Part shown: positions 11,084 through 19,700 of the stretch, in pieces
How the letters are laid out: each line of letters opens with the position of its first letter
Numbering within the stretch: the stretch's first letter is position 1
Source of the DNA: CAZMGV01 sp964621525 [NCBI: uncultured bacterium]
Lineage (GTDB): Bacteria; JAGRBM01
Reading direction: 5' to 3'
Assembly: GCA_964621525.1 (NCBI GenBank)
Contig: CAZUMS010000023.1
Span: 9,272 to 73,271, forward strand
Length of the DNA stretch: 64,000 nt
Program-made: the position numbers and the translations under genes
Notes under the pieces: model-generated
What the model was told of the DNA's origin: nothing
The model's input: only the letters and a program-made list of their open reading frames with translations
Database searches by the model: none

Positions 11084-11481
11084 GGAAAGGTTTCCCTCTG
11101 TAAAAGCCGGGGGCTGGCAGGCAGACCGCCGGGAAGATTGGGTTATGCCTCCGCTTCCGTTGCCGCTCTGAAGGAGACGGGCCCGGTTATTCCCTTTCGG
11201 GAACACCCTCCGGGCACCGTCCGGCCTTGTCGAAACGCCTGATATAGAGGGTCCAGTAAGGATCAGGCGGCCGGTCGCGTGTGTATTTGCCTTGAGGTTT
11301 CCCCTGACGGGGCCTCCCCGAAGCGCCCGGTGGTTAACCGGCCCCGGCCGGGAAGGCAAGCGGGGCCCATAACCGGGCGATAAAGGCAGCGCGAACCTGA
11401 TATCCCCCGGCATCTGGAAGAAAAGACCACCCCTCAAAGGGCGGCCTTTTCCGGGTGCCGGTTTCCGCTTTCCGGCCGGAA
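11084..11481. other. rpsB upstream region
   Basis: About 400 bases without a gene. It holds the rpsB leader (minus strand), with a -10-like TATATC inside CCCTCTATATCAGG near 11238-11246, giving a leader of about 150 bases, and the terminator of the porin gene at 11421-11450. A long leader fits S2 autoregulation, but I could not identify a defined rpsB leader motif. Confidence 0.45.
11421..11450 (-). terminator. Rho-independent terminator of the porin gene
   Basis: On the minus strand AAAAGGCCGCCC pairs with GGGTGGTCTTTT (12 bp with two G-U pairs) around a short loop and runs into CTTTTCTT. It lies 31 bases after the porin stop. Confidence 0.75.
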
Positions 11482-12924
11482 TCAGATATCGACCTGGAAG
11501 CGGACCACGAACGAGTTCACGTAACCGGTGAGCTTGCTCCCGGGTACGCCCGGCGGGGCTATGTGGCTCGTGGTCGTGTGGACATAGTTCCCCGAGAAGC
11601 GGGTATTCGCGTTCAGGTACCAGTTGAGGACCGCCGTGTAGCTGTGGGCGTGTCCGCCGTTCACGGGGCCGTTGTTCAGGTCCAGGTACGAAACCCGGAA
11701 TGCCGTCTCGATGGCCCCCATGCCGCCATCGATGAAGGCGGCGGTATCGGTCTTCACCCGGCCAAAGCGGCCCCGCGAATAGGGACGGTGTTCGCCCGTG
11801 AGGAAATACCCCACCTGTCCGTAAGCACCCTGGAAGTACCGGTTGCCGGCCGGCGTATCGAGGAACGTCAGCATGTACTCGCCCTGCACGGAAAACGGCC
11901 CCACGCTCACGGCCAGCTCCGGGTTAAAGGTCTGGCCCCAGCGGACACCGGAGATATTGCCGGTATTCAGCACCGTTCCGTTGGAAATCGGCAGCGCATA
12001 GGCGCAAGCGGGAATCGCCGTGTCAGGCGGAACCGGAGGCGGGCAGGCACCCGTTGCGCCCGTGTAGGTGAATGCATTCGACATGTTGAAGAAGCCCGTT
12101 TCCGGACGGACAGAGAACGAGACGAACTCTCCGGGGTATTCCTTGCGGGTGTAACCGAAGCCGAGGTGCAGGAGCTGCTCTCCGCCGTTTTCAAGGACAG
12201 GAGCCAGAGTGATCCGGGTCGTAAAGTTCGCCTGACCGGCATCCCGCTCGCCGACGCTGTCGCCGAAGATGGCGTTGTCGCCGACTTCACGGAAGAGTCC
12301 CGCCGCGACAGTGGCTTTTCCGTCCATCAGCCGGTCGGCGTAGACCATAGCGCCGAAGTTGCGCACCGGTGAAAAGACGTTCGGCAGGCTGCGCTCCAGG
12401 AACGTGACGAAGCTGTCGCTCGTCTGCTCTTCGAGCCCGTACGGCTCCTTGAAGTGGCCGATTCTGAGCCCGAGCCCGCCGGGGCCGTCCTTGAGGCCCA
12501 GATACGTGTCGGCGAACCGGAGGGTTCCCGACGCCACCTCGATCTCGTTCCAGTATTCGACATGCCTGAAGATCGCTCCTTCGAACAGGAACCGAACCCG
12601 GCGGAATCCGGAGTAATCGCTGGCCGGACCGCCGTTGGCAGCCCGCATCGCATGGCTCATCACAATAACGGAAGCATCCGCCTGGATACGTCCGCCCACG
12701 CGCATGCTTGCAACGTCGTTCGCCGCCTCGAGCTTGAATCCGTCTTTCCAGACTGTGCTGGCCGAGGGCACCGGCGCGGCCGCCGGAGCAGGGCTCTGGC
12801 TCACGGTTTCCTGAACGACAGGGGCCTGCTGTTCCTGCGCATCGGCAACGCCCCCTGTCAGCGCGATTGCGCCCAGCGCCAGCCAGGCCAGCCGGCTACC
12901 CGACTTTTCAATCTTCATCTTCAT
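11482..12924 (-). CDS. Phosphate-selective porin O/P family outer-membrane protein
   Basis: 480-residue outer-membrane beta-barrel. A cleavable signal peptide ([23 protein letters not shown]) and an alanine/proline linker precede a barrel of alternating amphipathic strands. [37 protein letters not shown] and [17 protein letters not shown] match the OprO/OprP pattern. The last strand ends [10 protein letters not shown]; a terminal alternating hydrophobic strand is needed for BAM recognition. The family includes anion (phosphate, pyrophosphate) channels; specificity here is not provable. Lies 80 bases downstream of modA on the same strand, so the pair may serve oxyanion uptake. Confidence 0.88.
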   Translation of the reverse strand: MKMKIEKSGSRLAWLALGAIALTGGVADAQEQQAPVVQETVSQSPAPAAAPVPSASTVWKDGFKLEAANDVASMRVGGRIQADASVIVMSHAMRAANGGPASDYSGFRRVRFLFEGAIFRHVEYWNEIEVASGTLRFADTYLGLKDGPGGLGLRIGHFKEPYGLEEQTSDSFVTFLERSLPNVFSPVRNFGAMVYADRLMDGKATVAAGLFREVGDNAIFGDSVGERDAGQANFTTRITLAPVLENGGEQLLHLGFGYTRKEYPGEFVSFSVRPETGFFNMSNAFTYTGATGACPPPVPPDTAIPACAYALPISNGTVLNTGNISGVRWGQTFNPELAVSVGPFSVQGEYMLTFLDTPAGNRYFQGAYGQVGYFLTGEHRPYSRGRFGRVKTDTAAFIDGGMGAIETAFRVSYLDLNNGPVNGGHAHSYTAVLNWYLNANTRFSGNYVHTTTSHIAPPGVPGSKLTGYVNSFVVRFQVDI

Positions 12925-13004
12925 CCCCTCCCGTGCGGCGGTCCGCTCCAGTCCACAGTGGTTTCACATCCCCACGCCGCCTTCCCGGGACGGCGCCGGA
13001 AGCT

Positions 13005-13793
13005 TCAGTTCAGTTCTTTCTCGCCAGGCAGCAGGAACCCGAACCGGCGCATGATAACCCGTCCGCGATCCCCGTTCACAAATGCGGCAAACCGGCGCGC
13101 GGCCGCCGGATTACCGCCGTTCTTGCAGACGACCATCGCCTGATCGATTGGCTTGTGCAGATTCTCCTCGATGGCCACCCGGGGGCCGGGTATCACGACT
13201 GCCAGCGACAGGGCGACGATGGCCGCCTCGGCATTTCCGGTTTCGGCGAACTGGAGGGCCTGCCTCACGTTCTCGCCATAGACGATCCGCTTATCGACGT
13301 CCTTCCAGATACCGGCGGATTCCAGCGCCTGTTTCGCCGCCATGCCGTAGGGCGCGGTCTCGGGATTCGCGATGGCGATCTTCCGGAACCGGGCGTCTTT
13401 GAGATCTGCGACATCCTTCGGGGGAGCGGTCTTCGATTCCGGACTGGACCAGATCACGAGATGCCCCCGTGCGTAGAGGGCTTTCGTATCGGCAAAGCAG
13501 GTACCCGAGGCGACTGCCCGGTCCGCGAAGGAGACGTTGGCGGCGGCGAAGAGATCGAAGGGGGCCCCTTCCTCGATCTGCTTCGTCAGGAGGCCCGTCG
13601 CTCCGAAAACCAGCTTCACGCGGACACCGGTGTCTTTTTCAAATGCCTCCGCAACATCCTTAAGAGCGAATGCAAGGTCAGCGGCGGCTGCCACCGTAAT
13701 CTCCGCCGAAGCGGGCGCCTCGGCCGCCAGCGGCCGCGATGCTGCCAGCAGGATCAATGCCAGAACGGCCCTGAAAATCCGGAAGTGCGTCAT
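13005..13793 (-). CDS. modA: Molybdate ABC transporter substrate-binding protein
   Basis: Periplasmic oxyanion-binding protein, 262 residues. The start is ATG 13793 (MTHFRIFRAVL, preceded by GGAAAGG), giving a signal peptide cut near RPLAAEA. The mature protein shows the ModA pattern: EITVAAAADLAFALKDVAEAFEKDTG, LVFGATGLLTKQIEEGAPFDLFAAAN and KIAIANPETAPYG. It would deliver molybdate or tungstate to a ModBC permease, but no modB or modC is present in the window; permease genes must lie elsewhere or the protein works alone. Followed by an OprO/P-type porin. It could supply the Mo/W cofactor of the formate dehydrogenase at 42.3 kb (inference). Confidence 0.92.
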   Translation of the reverse strand: MTHFRIFRAVLALILLAASRPLAAEAPASAEITVAAAADLAFALKDVAEAFEKDTGVRVKLVFGATGLLTKQIEEGAPFDLFAAANVSFADRAVASGTCFADTKALYARGHLVIWSSPESKTAPPKDVADLKDARFRKIAIANPETAPYGMAAKQALESAGIWKDVDKRIVYGENVRQALQFAETGNAEAAIVALSLAVVIPGPRVAIEENLHKPIDQAMVVCKNGGNPAAARRFAAFVNGDRGRVIMRRFGFLLPGEKELN

Positions 13794-13842
13794 AAGGACC
13801 TTTCCTCCGCAGATATCGCCGGTTGAAACGAAGGTCCAACTA

Positions 13843-13872
13843 TATATAGGGGGGCGGCAAAACACTCGGCAA
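13843..13872 (-). promoter_or_regulatory. Sigma70-type promoter of modA
   Basis: Minus-strand TTGCCG (13872-13867), an 18-base spacer, and TATATA (13848-13843). It lies about 50 bases upstream of the modA ATG. The -35 matches consensus at 4 of 6 positions. Confidence 0.5.
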
Positions 13873-13880
13873 AAAGCAGA

Positions 13881-13910
13881 ACCGCCCCCGGCCCAGAGGC
13901 TGGAGGCGGT
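13881..13910 (-). terminator. Terminator after the cupredoxin-like gene
   Basis: On the minus strand ACCGCC-T-CCAGCC ... GGCCGGG-GGCGGT forms a strong stem followed by TCTGCTTTTTG, 28 bases after the stop at 13938. Confidence 0.7.
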
Positions 13911-13937
13911 CCGTTGCAGGCTTTCAGGGAAAAGCGA

Positions 13938-14735
13938 TCAGCCGCTCTTCTTGAGGTCTTCCGTCAGGTCGGCGTCGGTGAACTCGATCGAGAACGAGGT
14001 CGTGCCCGCCGTCACAGTGATCGGAATCTTCTTGGGGTTGAAGCCCTCGGCCCAGGCAACGGCTTCATAGGAACCCGCGGGGACTTCCTTGATTTCGTAC
14101 TTCCCGTCCTTGGCGCTTTCGGCGAAGTAGGGGTGAGGGACAGCCATGCGGAAGCCGCGCTCCCAAGGGTGCGGACCGCAGCGCATTTCGTAGAGGCCGG
14201 GCTTGTCGACCTTGATCTTCTTCACGTCCTTGTTCGGGTGCGGGACATTCGCCACCTGCCGCTTGCCCTGCATGAGGATCCAGGAGTGGAAGATCGGATC
14301 CTTGTTCTCTACTTCCATCTCGATCGGCTTTTCCATGCTGAAGGCGCCTTCGCGGGGCGTGATCGTTGCGTGCTCGGCCACCGTCTTTGTCGGGGAACCG
14401 GAGAACGCTTTGCCCTGCGGGATCTTGTTGATCATCACAACCGCGTTCTGCACGGTGTTGCCCGCGCCGAGGTTCAGGCCTTCCCACTGGCGGGGATCCT
14501 TGCCCGCGACCTCGAAGCTGTCCGTCACCGGCTTCATGATCGTCTTCGGGACCTTGCCCTTGAACGTCACCGTACCGGACACGGTGGAGGGGCTCGCCAC
14601 GGGGCCGACCTTGTACTTGGCCGCTTCCTGGCCCCACGAGAGGTTCGGATGGGCGATCTCGATCAGCACAAACGTGCCAGCGGTGGCGGCCACGGTGTGG
14701 CCCATGAACTCGCGACGGGTGGTTTTCTTCTTCAT
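13938..14735 (-). CDS. Tat-exported cupredoxin-like protein with carboxypeptidase-regulatory-like domain
   Basis: 265 residues, periplasmic. The N-terminus MKKKTTRREFMGHTVAATAG is a twin-arginine signal, implying export of a folded, perhaps metal-loaded protein. The middle resembles a cupredoxin: FHSW supplies a possible histidine ligand, and MRCGPHPWERGFRM supplies a Cys, His and Met in type-1-copper order. The C-terminus (HPYFAESAKDGKYEIKEVPAGSYEAVAW) is a carboxypeptidase-regulatory-like beta-sandwich. Similar architectures are annotated as methylamine-utilisation-like or hypothetical proteins; function is unknown. It has its own terminator and a perfect 16-bp palindrome about 170 bases upstream. 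Copper binding is inferred only from residue order. Confidence 0.72.
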   Translation of the reverse strand: MKKKTTRREFMGHTVAATAGTFVLIEIAHPNLSWGQEAAKYKVGPVASPSTVSGTVTFKGKVPKTIMKPVTDSFEVAGKDPRQWEGLNLGAGNTVQNAVVMINKIPQGKAFSGSPTKTVAEHATITPREGAFSMEKPIEMEVENKDPIFHSWILMQGKRQVANVPHPNKDVKKIKVDKPGLYEMRCGPHPWERGFRMAVPHPYFAESAKDGKYEIKEVPAGSYEAVAWAEGFNPKKIPITVTAGTTSFSIEFTDADLTEDLKKSG

Positions 14736-15114
14736 ATCTTTCTTTCTCCCGGTATCGGGCTCCCGCGACGGCTTCCACTTGATGGGGGGCGGCCTCTCCG
14801 CTGCGGGGATATTTCGTTTGTTGGCCGCTCCTCGTCTATCCGATTTCCCCGGCCGTTGCCAGACGACCTCAGCCGGGGGGAACCACCTGTCTCCAGATCG
14901 TTCCGCATACTGTATACAGTATACAACCCGATTCTTTCCGGCAACCCGTATCGGCGTGCTGTTGTCCTTAAGTTAGCCCCTATAACCAGCTAGAATTAAA
15001 GGATTTTCAGGTGGCCGGGAACCGTATCTGGGGCCGCCAGCAATCCCGGACAAAACGGCTGTAAAGTCAGGAAGTTACCCAAAACAATACCGGTCGACCA
15101 TTACTTCTGAGCCC
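14736..15114. other. Intergenic region upstream of the cupredoxin-like gene
   Basis: About 380 bases without a gene. It carries the palindrome at 14907-14922 overlapping a possible promoter (minus strand TTGCCG, 17 bases, TACTGT), giving a 5' leader of about 160 bases for the downstream gene. The part next to 15115 is AT-richer and holds no clear terminator for the acyl-CoA synthetase gene. Confidence 0.45.
14907..14922. promoter_or_regulatory. Perfect 16-bp palindromic operator candidate
   Basis: ATACTGTATACAGTAT is perfectly self-complementary over 16 bases and continues as a near-palindrome outwards. It overlaps the -10 region of a candidate promoter for the Tat-exported gene, which suits a repressor. 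Thirteen of its bases recur at 5536-5548 upstream of gltB. Confidence 0.6.
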
Positions 15115-16725
15115 CTACTCCCATTTCCAGTTCTGGTAGCGGTCGCGCAGGGCGGTCTTGAGGAACTTGCCGGTCGAGGTCCTTGGAATGGCATCGATGA
15201 AGTCGATGGCGTCCGGGAGCCACCACTTGGCGAACTTCGGAGCAAGAAAATTACGGATATCGTCCGCCGTCGCCTTCTGACCATCCTTGAGAACCACAGC
15301 GGCGAGCGGCCGCTCGGCCCACTTGGGGTGCTGCACGGCGATGACCGCCGCTTCCTTCACGGCAGGATGGCCCATGATGGCATTTTCGAGATCGACGGAT
15401 GAAATCCACTCGCCGCCCGACTTGATGAGGTCTTTTGTCCGGTCGGTGAGTTTCACGAACCCTTCGGGGTCGATCGTCGCCACGTCGCCGGTCCGAAACC
15501 AGCCGTCTTTCGTCCACTTGTCGTCGCCGCCCTCAAGCTTGAGGTAGCTGGACGCGACGAACGGCCCACGCACCTGGAGCTCGCCCATCGTCTCGCCGTC
15601 CCACGGCCCCTCGCCCTTCTCGTTCACGATGCGGGCGTCGATGAGCGGCACGGGAATGCCCTGCTTGATCCGGATCGCGTATTTCTCGTCATCGGAGAGC
15701 CCGTCCTGCGTCGCCTTGGGCTTGCTGCAGGTGCCGAGCGGCGAGAGCTCGGTCATTCCCCACAGATGGATGATCCGCATGCCGAATTTGTCCAGGTTGC
15801 GGATCAGGGATTCCGGTGCGGCTGAGCCGCCCACCGCCATCCTGACCTCGCCGTTCAGTTTCCAGCGGCCCGGGTGTTTCTCGAGCGCATCGAGAATCGC
15901 GAGCCAGATCGTCGGCACGCCTGCGCTGAAGGTGACTTTCTCGTTTGCAAACAGATCGAGGAGGTTCTCGCCATCCAGATGATTGCCCGGCATCACCTGT
16001 TTCACGCCGAGCCCGACACAAACAAACGGCAGTCCCCAGGCGTTCGCATGGAACATCGGCACGACCGGGAGCACGACATCCCGCTGCGAAAGTCCGTGAA
16101 CGTCCGGGATGGCCGAGACGAGCGAATGGAGCACAATGGCCCGGTGCGAATAGACGACACCCTTGGGGTTCCCGGTGGTCCCGCTCGTGTAACAGATGCC
16201 CATGGCATCGTTTTCATCGATCTCAGGGTAACGGAACTCAGGGCTGCCTTTCGCGATGAACGCTTCGTAGTCCTCATATCCGGAAGGCGCAGGGCCGCCG
16301 AACGGGACCACAATCACCTTCTCGAACTTCACGTCCTTTTTGAACTGCTCGTAGAGCGGCAGCAGCACGTCGTCCACGATCAGAAACCGGTCCTCGGCGT
16401 GGTTCACGATGTAAGCGATGTCCTTCGCGAAGAGCCGCAGGTTCAGCGTGTGGAGCACGCCGCCCGCTGCGGGGATCCCGAAGTAGCACTCGAGGTGGCT
16501 CCAGTGATTCCAGGAGAGCGTCGCCACCCGGTCGCCCTTTTTAAGGCCCGCCTTCTGGAGTGCCGAGGCGAGCTGCTTCGTCCGCCGGTAGAAATCGCCG
16601 TAGGTATAACGGTGGATCGACCTGTCCGGCCGGCGGGTGACGACCTCCACCTTCGGGAACAGTCTGCCCGCCCGCTCGAGCAGATGGTTCAGCGTCAGCG
16701 GGTCCTTCATCATCAGGCCGTTCAT
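15115..16725 (-). CDS. Acyl-CoA synthetase (AMP-forming, long/medium-chain type)
   Basis: 536-residue member of the ANL adenylate-forming superfamily, activating a carboxylic acid with ATP and CoA. The P-loop-like motif [17 protein letters not shown], the A5-type [11 protein letters not shown], the TGD hinge ([16 protein letters not shown]) and the catalytic lysine near the C-terminus ([13 protein letters not shown]) are all intact. Overall pattern is that of medium/long-chain fatty-acid or alkanoate CoA ligases rather than acetyl-CoA synthetase. It lies 104 bases downstream of a TetR gene on the same strand, a common arrangement for fatty-acid degradation genes. Start ATG 16725 ([10 protein letters not shown]); ATG 16713 or 16710 is possible. 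Confidence 0.92.
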   Translation of the reverse strand: MNGLMMKDPLTLNHLLERAGRLFPKVEVVTRRPDRSIHRYTYGDFYRRTKQLASALQKAGLKKGDRVATLSWNHWSHLECYFGIPAAGGVLHTLNLRLFAKDIAYIVNHAEDRFLIVDDVLLPLYEQFKKDVKFEKVIVVPFGGPAPSGYEDYEAFIAKGSPEFRYPEIDENDAMGICYTSGTTGNPKGVVYSHRAIVLHSLVSAIPDVHGLSQRDVVLPVVPMFHANAWGLPFVCVGLGVKQVMPGNHLDGENLLDLFANEKVTFSAGVPTIWLAILDALEKHPGRWKLNGEVRMAVGGSAAPESLIRNLDKFGMRIIHLWGMTELSPLGTCSKPKATQDGLSDDEKYAIRIKQGIPVPLIDARIVNEKGEGPWDGETMGELQVRGPFVASSYLKLEGGDDKWTKDGWFRTGDVATIDPEGFVKLTDRTKDLIKSGGEWISSVDLENAIMGHPAVKEAAVIAVQHPKWAERPLAAVVLKDGQKATADDIRNFLAPKFAKWWLPDAIDFIDAIPRTSTGKFLKTALRDRYQNWKWE

Positions 16726-16829
16726 GGTCTATTTTCCTCCGGATCCTTCGGCGATTGACGGTCTGGCTTTGTAACCCGCCGGTTCCCGCGAAGGAAAACC
16801 CGGTGTTCAGATATCCGCAGGGCCGGGAT

Positions 16830-17486
16830 TCAGCCGAGTTTCGACACGTCGATAATGCGCTCACCAGGCTCGGCGAGGATGCCGACGAGGATCCGCATCA
16901 TGATGCGGCGGGCACGTTCCACTTCGGTGTCCGGCGGGTCGGGGATACGCACCAGTTCTGCACCGATGTCCTCAAGTGCGGCCATGATGCCCACGCGCAG
17001 GTACGGGTCCGAGGCCTTCCGGCCGGCTTTTACCAGCTCATCATTGAGGAAAGAGGAGATTCCACCAAGCGCCGCCTTGCGCTTCTCCCCCGCGAAACTG
17101 CCCGGGATCCGGCTCTCGGCGTCCAGCACGGGACCGAAGGCGCGCATGGACAGCCGCCAGCCGATGTAGGCCCGCACGACAGCATCGAGGTTCAGCACGG
17201 GATTCGCGCCCGCCGTCACGGCTCCCTCGATCCCCTGCACCAGATTGTCGTAGGCCATCGCGGCGAGCGCGCGCCACGCCCCGTCCTTGTCGCGGAAAAA
17301 GCGGTAATAGGTCGGCCGGGAGACGGCCGCGCTTTCCAGGATGTCCTCGACACGCGTCCTGGCGTAACCCTTGCGGCCAAACGCCTCCGCGGCACCGGTG
17401 AGGATGCGGTAGCGAAGCTGCTCGGCGGCCTGGGGATCGGTGCTGCCCAGCGGGCGGCCGCGCCGGCGTCGTTCAGGTCGTGCCAT
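16830..17486 (-). CDS. TetR family transcriptional regulator
   Basis: 218 residues. The N-terminal TetR helix-turn-helix is clear: RILTGAAEAFGRKGYARTRVEDILESAAVSRPTYYRFFRDKDG, preceded by an arginine-rich arm (ARPERRRRGRPLGS). The C-terminal ligand domain is not assignable. It sits between aguA and the acyl-CoA synthetase on one strand, so it probably regulates the synthetase and itself; the ligand may be an acyl-CoA (inference). No clear palindrome was found in its short upstream gap. Confidence 0.92.
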   Translation of the reverse strand: MARPERRRRGRPLGSTDPQAAEQLRYRILTGAAEAFGRKGYARTRVEDILESAAVSRPTYYRFFRDKDGAWRALAAMAYDNLVQGIEGAVTAGANPVLNLDAVVRAYIGWRLSMRAFGPVLDAESRIPGSFAGEKRKAALGGISSFLNDELVKAGRKASDPYLRVGIMAALEDIGAELVRIPDPPDTEVERARRIMMRILVGILAEPGERIIDVSKLG

Positions 17487-17539
17487 TCAGTAGGAACCAA
17501 TAACGGCGGACGGAGAGGATGTCGAGGGGCACGATCGCC

Positions 17540-18589
17540 TCACCCCGGCACCTGCTGGCTGACGCAGTGGAAGGCGCCGAAACCCCAGACGAGGTCGTAC
17601 GAGTTGATGCCGACGACCTCGCGGCCGGGGAGAACCCCGCGGAGCGCCTTGAGCGCCACTTCGTCGCGGTCCTGTCCAAAGACGGGCACCAGCACCACCT
17701 TGTTGCCGATATAGAAGTTTGCGTAGCTCGCGGGCAGAGGTGTGTCCTCGTAAATCATCCGCTCGGGCATCGGGATCGTGACGATGCGGAACGGCTTTCC
17801 GCTGGCATCCCTCGCCGCCTTCAGGATCTCGAGGTTCCGCTTCAGGGGTTCGTAGTTAAAATGCTTCGGATCGTCCTCGACGACGGTAACGATGGTCGTT
17901 TCGTCCACAAACCGGGTGATATCGTCCACATGCCCGTCGGTGTCGTCCCCTTCGATGCCGTCGTCCAGCCAGATGAAGTTTCTGACATTCAGGTATTCCG
18001 AAAGATGCTGCTCAATTTCCGCCTTCGAGAGCTGCGGATTGCGATTCCTGTTCAGCAGACACTGGGTCGTCGTGATCAGCGTGCCTCTGCCGTTCACGTC
18101 AATACTGCCGCCTTCCAGAATAATCCCCGGCGCAAAGCGGCGCAGTTTCAGCCGTTCGGCGATCCGTGCCGGAATGGCGTTGTCGAGGTCCCAGGGCGGA
18201 TACTTACCGCCCCACTTGTTGAACTCCCAGTCGGTGACGGCGATCTCGCCCGTTTTGTCGTTCTTCACGAAGATCGGGCCATGGTCGCGGCACCAGGCGT
18301 CATTCGTGGGGAAGGGATACAGCCGGTAGAGGTCATCCGGAATACCGGCGGCCGACAGAAGATTGGCGACGTCCGCCATCATCTGCTCGCCGGTGATGTT
18401 GATATGGACGAATTCGCCCGTGCGGGTGAGGTGCCACACCATCTCGACCCAGATGGGCGGGACTTTCTCGAACTTCCCCGGCCACGAGCTCACGTTATGG
18501 GGCCACGAGAGCCAGGTGCCCTGGTGCGGCTCGAACTCGCCCGGCATGCGGAAGCCGAGATCTTTCGGGGTGGGACGGACGATGGCCAT
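17540..18589 (-). CDS. aguA: Agmatine deiminase
   Basis: Porphyromonas-type peptidyl-arginine-deiminase fold, 349 residues, hydrolysing agmatine to N-carbamoylputrescine and ammonia. Conserved blocks: TWLSWPHN near the N-terminus, WCRDHGPIF, LEGGSIDVNGRGTLITT, DDTDGHVDDITRFV and the catalytic cysteine in GFGAFHCVSQQVPG near the C-terminus. It starts 9 bases after aguB, so the two are co-transcribed and encode successive steps to putrescine. Start ATG 18589 (MAIVRPTPKDLG). Confidence 0.95.
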   Translation of the reverse strand: MAIVRPTPKDLGFRMPGEFEPHQGTWLSWPHNVSSWPGKFEKVPPIWVEMVWHLTRTGEFVHINITGEQMMADVANLLSAAGIPDDLYRLYPFPTNDAWCRDHGPIFVKNDKTGEIAVTDWEFNKWGGKYPPWDLDNAIPARIAERLKLRRFAPGIILEGGSIDVNGRGTLITTTQCLLNRNRNPQLSKAEIEQHLSEYLNVRNFIWLDDGIEGDDTDGHVDDITRFVDETTIVTVVEDDPKHFNYEPLKRNLEILKAARDASGKPFRIVTIPMPERMIYEDTPLPASYANFYIGNKVVLVPVFGQDRDEVALKALRGVLPGREVVGINSYDLVWGFGAFHCVSQQVPG

Positions 18590-18598
18590 GGGAACCGG

Positions 18599-19525
18599 TT
18601 ACTTGTCCCCGTACCGGCTGGTGATCTTCCCGTAGGCGTCGATCCGGCGGTCCCTGAGGAACGGCCAGTTGCGGCGGATCCTTTCGATCAGCGAGAGATC
18701 GAGGGTTTCGACAAGGATCTCTTCCTTCGAACTGGATGCCCGCGCAATCAACTGTCCCTGGGGATCGCAGATGAACGACTGGCCCCAGAACTGGAGCCCT
18801 TCGCCCGCGGGCTTGCCGCCCTTGCCCTTCGGGCCGGCTTCGTGCCCCACGCGGTTCGGAGCACAGACGTAGACGCCGTTGGCGATGGCGTGCGACCGCT
18901 GGATCGTCTCCCACGAATCGTGCTGGGCCTTGCCGTAGCGAGCTTTCTCGGAAGGATGCCAGCCAATGGCTGTCGGGTAGAACAGGATCTCCGCCCCCTG
19001 GAGCGCCGTGAGCCGGGCGCCTTCCGGGTACCACTGGTCCCAGCAGACGAGCACGCCGATGGTGGCGTATTTCGTCCTGAACGCCTTGAAGCCGAGGTCC
19101 CCCGGCGTGAAGTAATATTTCTCGTAGAAGAGCGGGTCGTCCGGAATGTGCATCTTCCGGTAACTGCCGAGGTAGCTGCCGTCGGCGTCCAGCACGGCGG
19201 CCGTGTTGTGATAGATGCCGGCGGCGCGACGCTCGAACAGGGAAGCCACGACGGCGACTTTGTGCTTTTTCGCCACCTTCGACAGCGCGTCGGTCGCGGG
19301 CCCCGGAACGGGCTCGGCGAGGTCGAAGTTGCGGTAATCTTCGGACTGGCAGAAGTAGAGGGACCGGAATAGTTCCTGAAGGCAGACGATCTGGGCGCCC
19401 TGCCTCGCTGCCTGTTCGACCTTCTGGACCGCCTTGGCGAGATTCGCCTTCGGGTCTGCCGAGCAGGTCATCTGCACGAGGCCGACGGTGACCAAACTGC
19501 TGCTTTTCGCCGGCTTCTTCGCCAT
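18599..19525 (-). CDS. aguB: N-carbamoylputrescine amidohydrolase
   Basis: Nitrilase-superfamily amidase, 308 residues, converting N-carbamoylputrescine to putrescine, CO2 and ammonia. The Glu-Lys-Cys triad is visible in CLQELF, YRKMHIPDD and VCWDQWYPE. YFTPGDLGFKAF and HDSWETIQRSHAIANGVYV are family-typical. The start is ATG 19525 (MAKKPAKSSS) with GGAGGG upstream; an upstream open extension of 38 codons crosses the predicted promoter and is rejected. First gene of aguB-aguA. Putrescine is used for polyamines or as a nitrogen source. Confidence 0.95.
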   Translation of the reverse strand: MAKKPAKSSSLVTVGLVQMTCSADPKANLAKAVQKVEQAARQGAQIVCLQELFRSLYFCQSEDYRNFDLAEPVPGPATDALSKVAKKHKVAVVASLFERRAAGIYHNTAAVLDADGSYLGSYRKMHIPDDPLFYEKYYFTPGDLGFKAFRTKYATIGVLVCWDQWYPEGARLTALQGAEILFYPTAIGWHPSEKARYGKAQHDSWETIQRSHAIANGVYVCAPNRVGHEAGPKGKGGKPAGEGLQFWGQSFICDPQGQLIARASSSKEEILVETLDLSLIERIRRNWPFLRDRRIDAYGKITSRYGDK

Positions 19526-19576
19526 CGGGCGGCACTCCCTCCTCAGGGTCCGGCCCCCTCGGGGAACGGAGCTGGA

Positions 19577-19605
19577 GATATAGAGAAAACCGGCCCGAAC
19601 GTAAA
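19577..19605 (-). promoter_or_regulatory. Sigma70-type promoter of aguBA
   Basis: Minus strand TTTACG (19605-19600), 17-base spacer, TATATC (19582-19577). It is about 50 bases upstream of the aguB ATG. Confidence 0.55.
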
Positions 19606-19640
19606 GAAGTCTGTGGGTAACGGATGCGTGACGCCGCAAA

Positions 19641-19674
19641 GAAAACGGGCCGCCCCAAAAGGCGGCCCGTTTTC
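19641..19674. terminator. Bidirectional terminator between aguB promoter region and lipoprotein gene
   Basis: GAAAACGGGCCGCC-CCAAAA-GGCGGCCCGTTTTC forms a long perfect stem flanked by A and T runs on both sides. It terminates the lipoprotein gene that ends at 19701 on the minus strand. Confidence 0.85.
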
Positions 19675-19700
19675 ATCAGGCCGGGAAAAGGAAGAAACCG

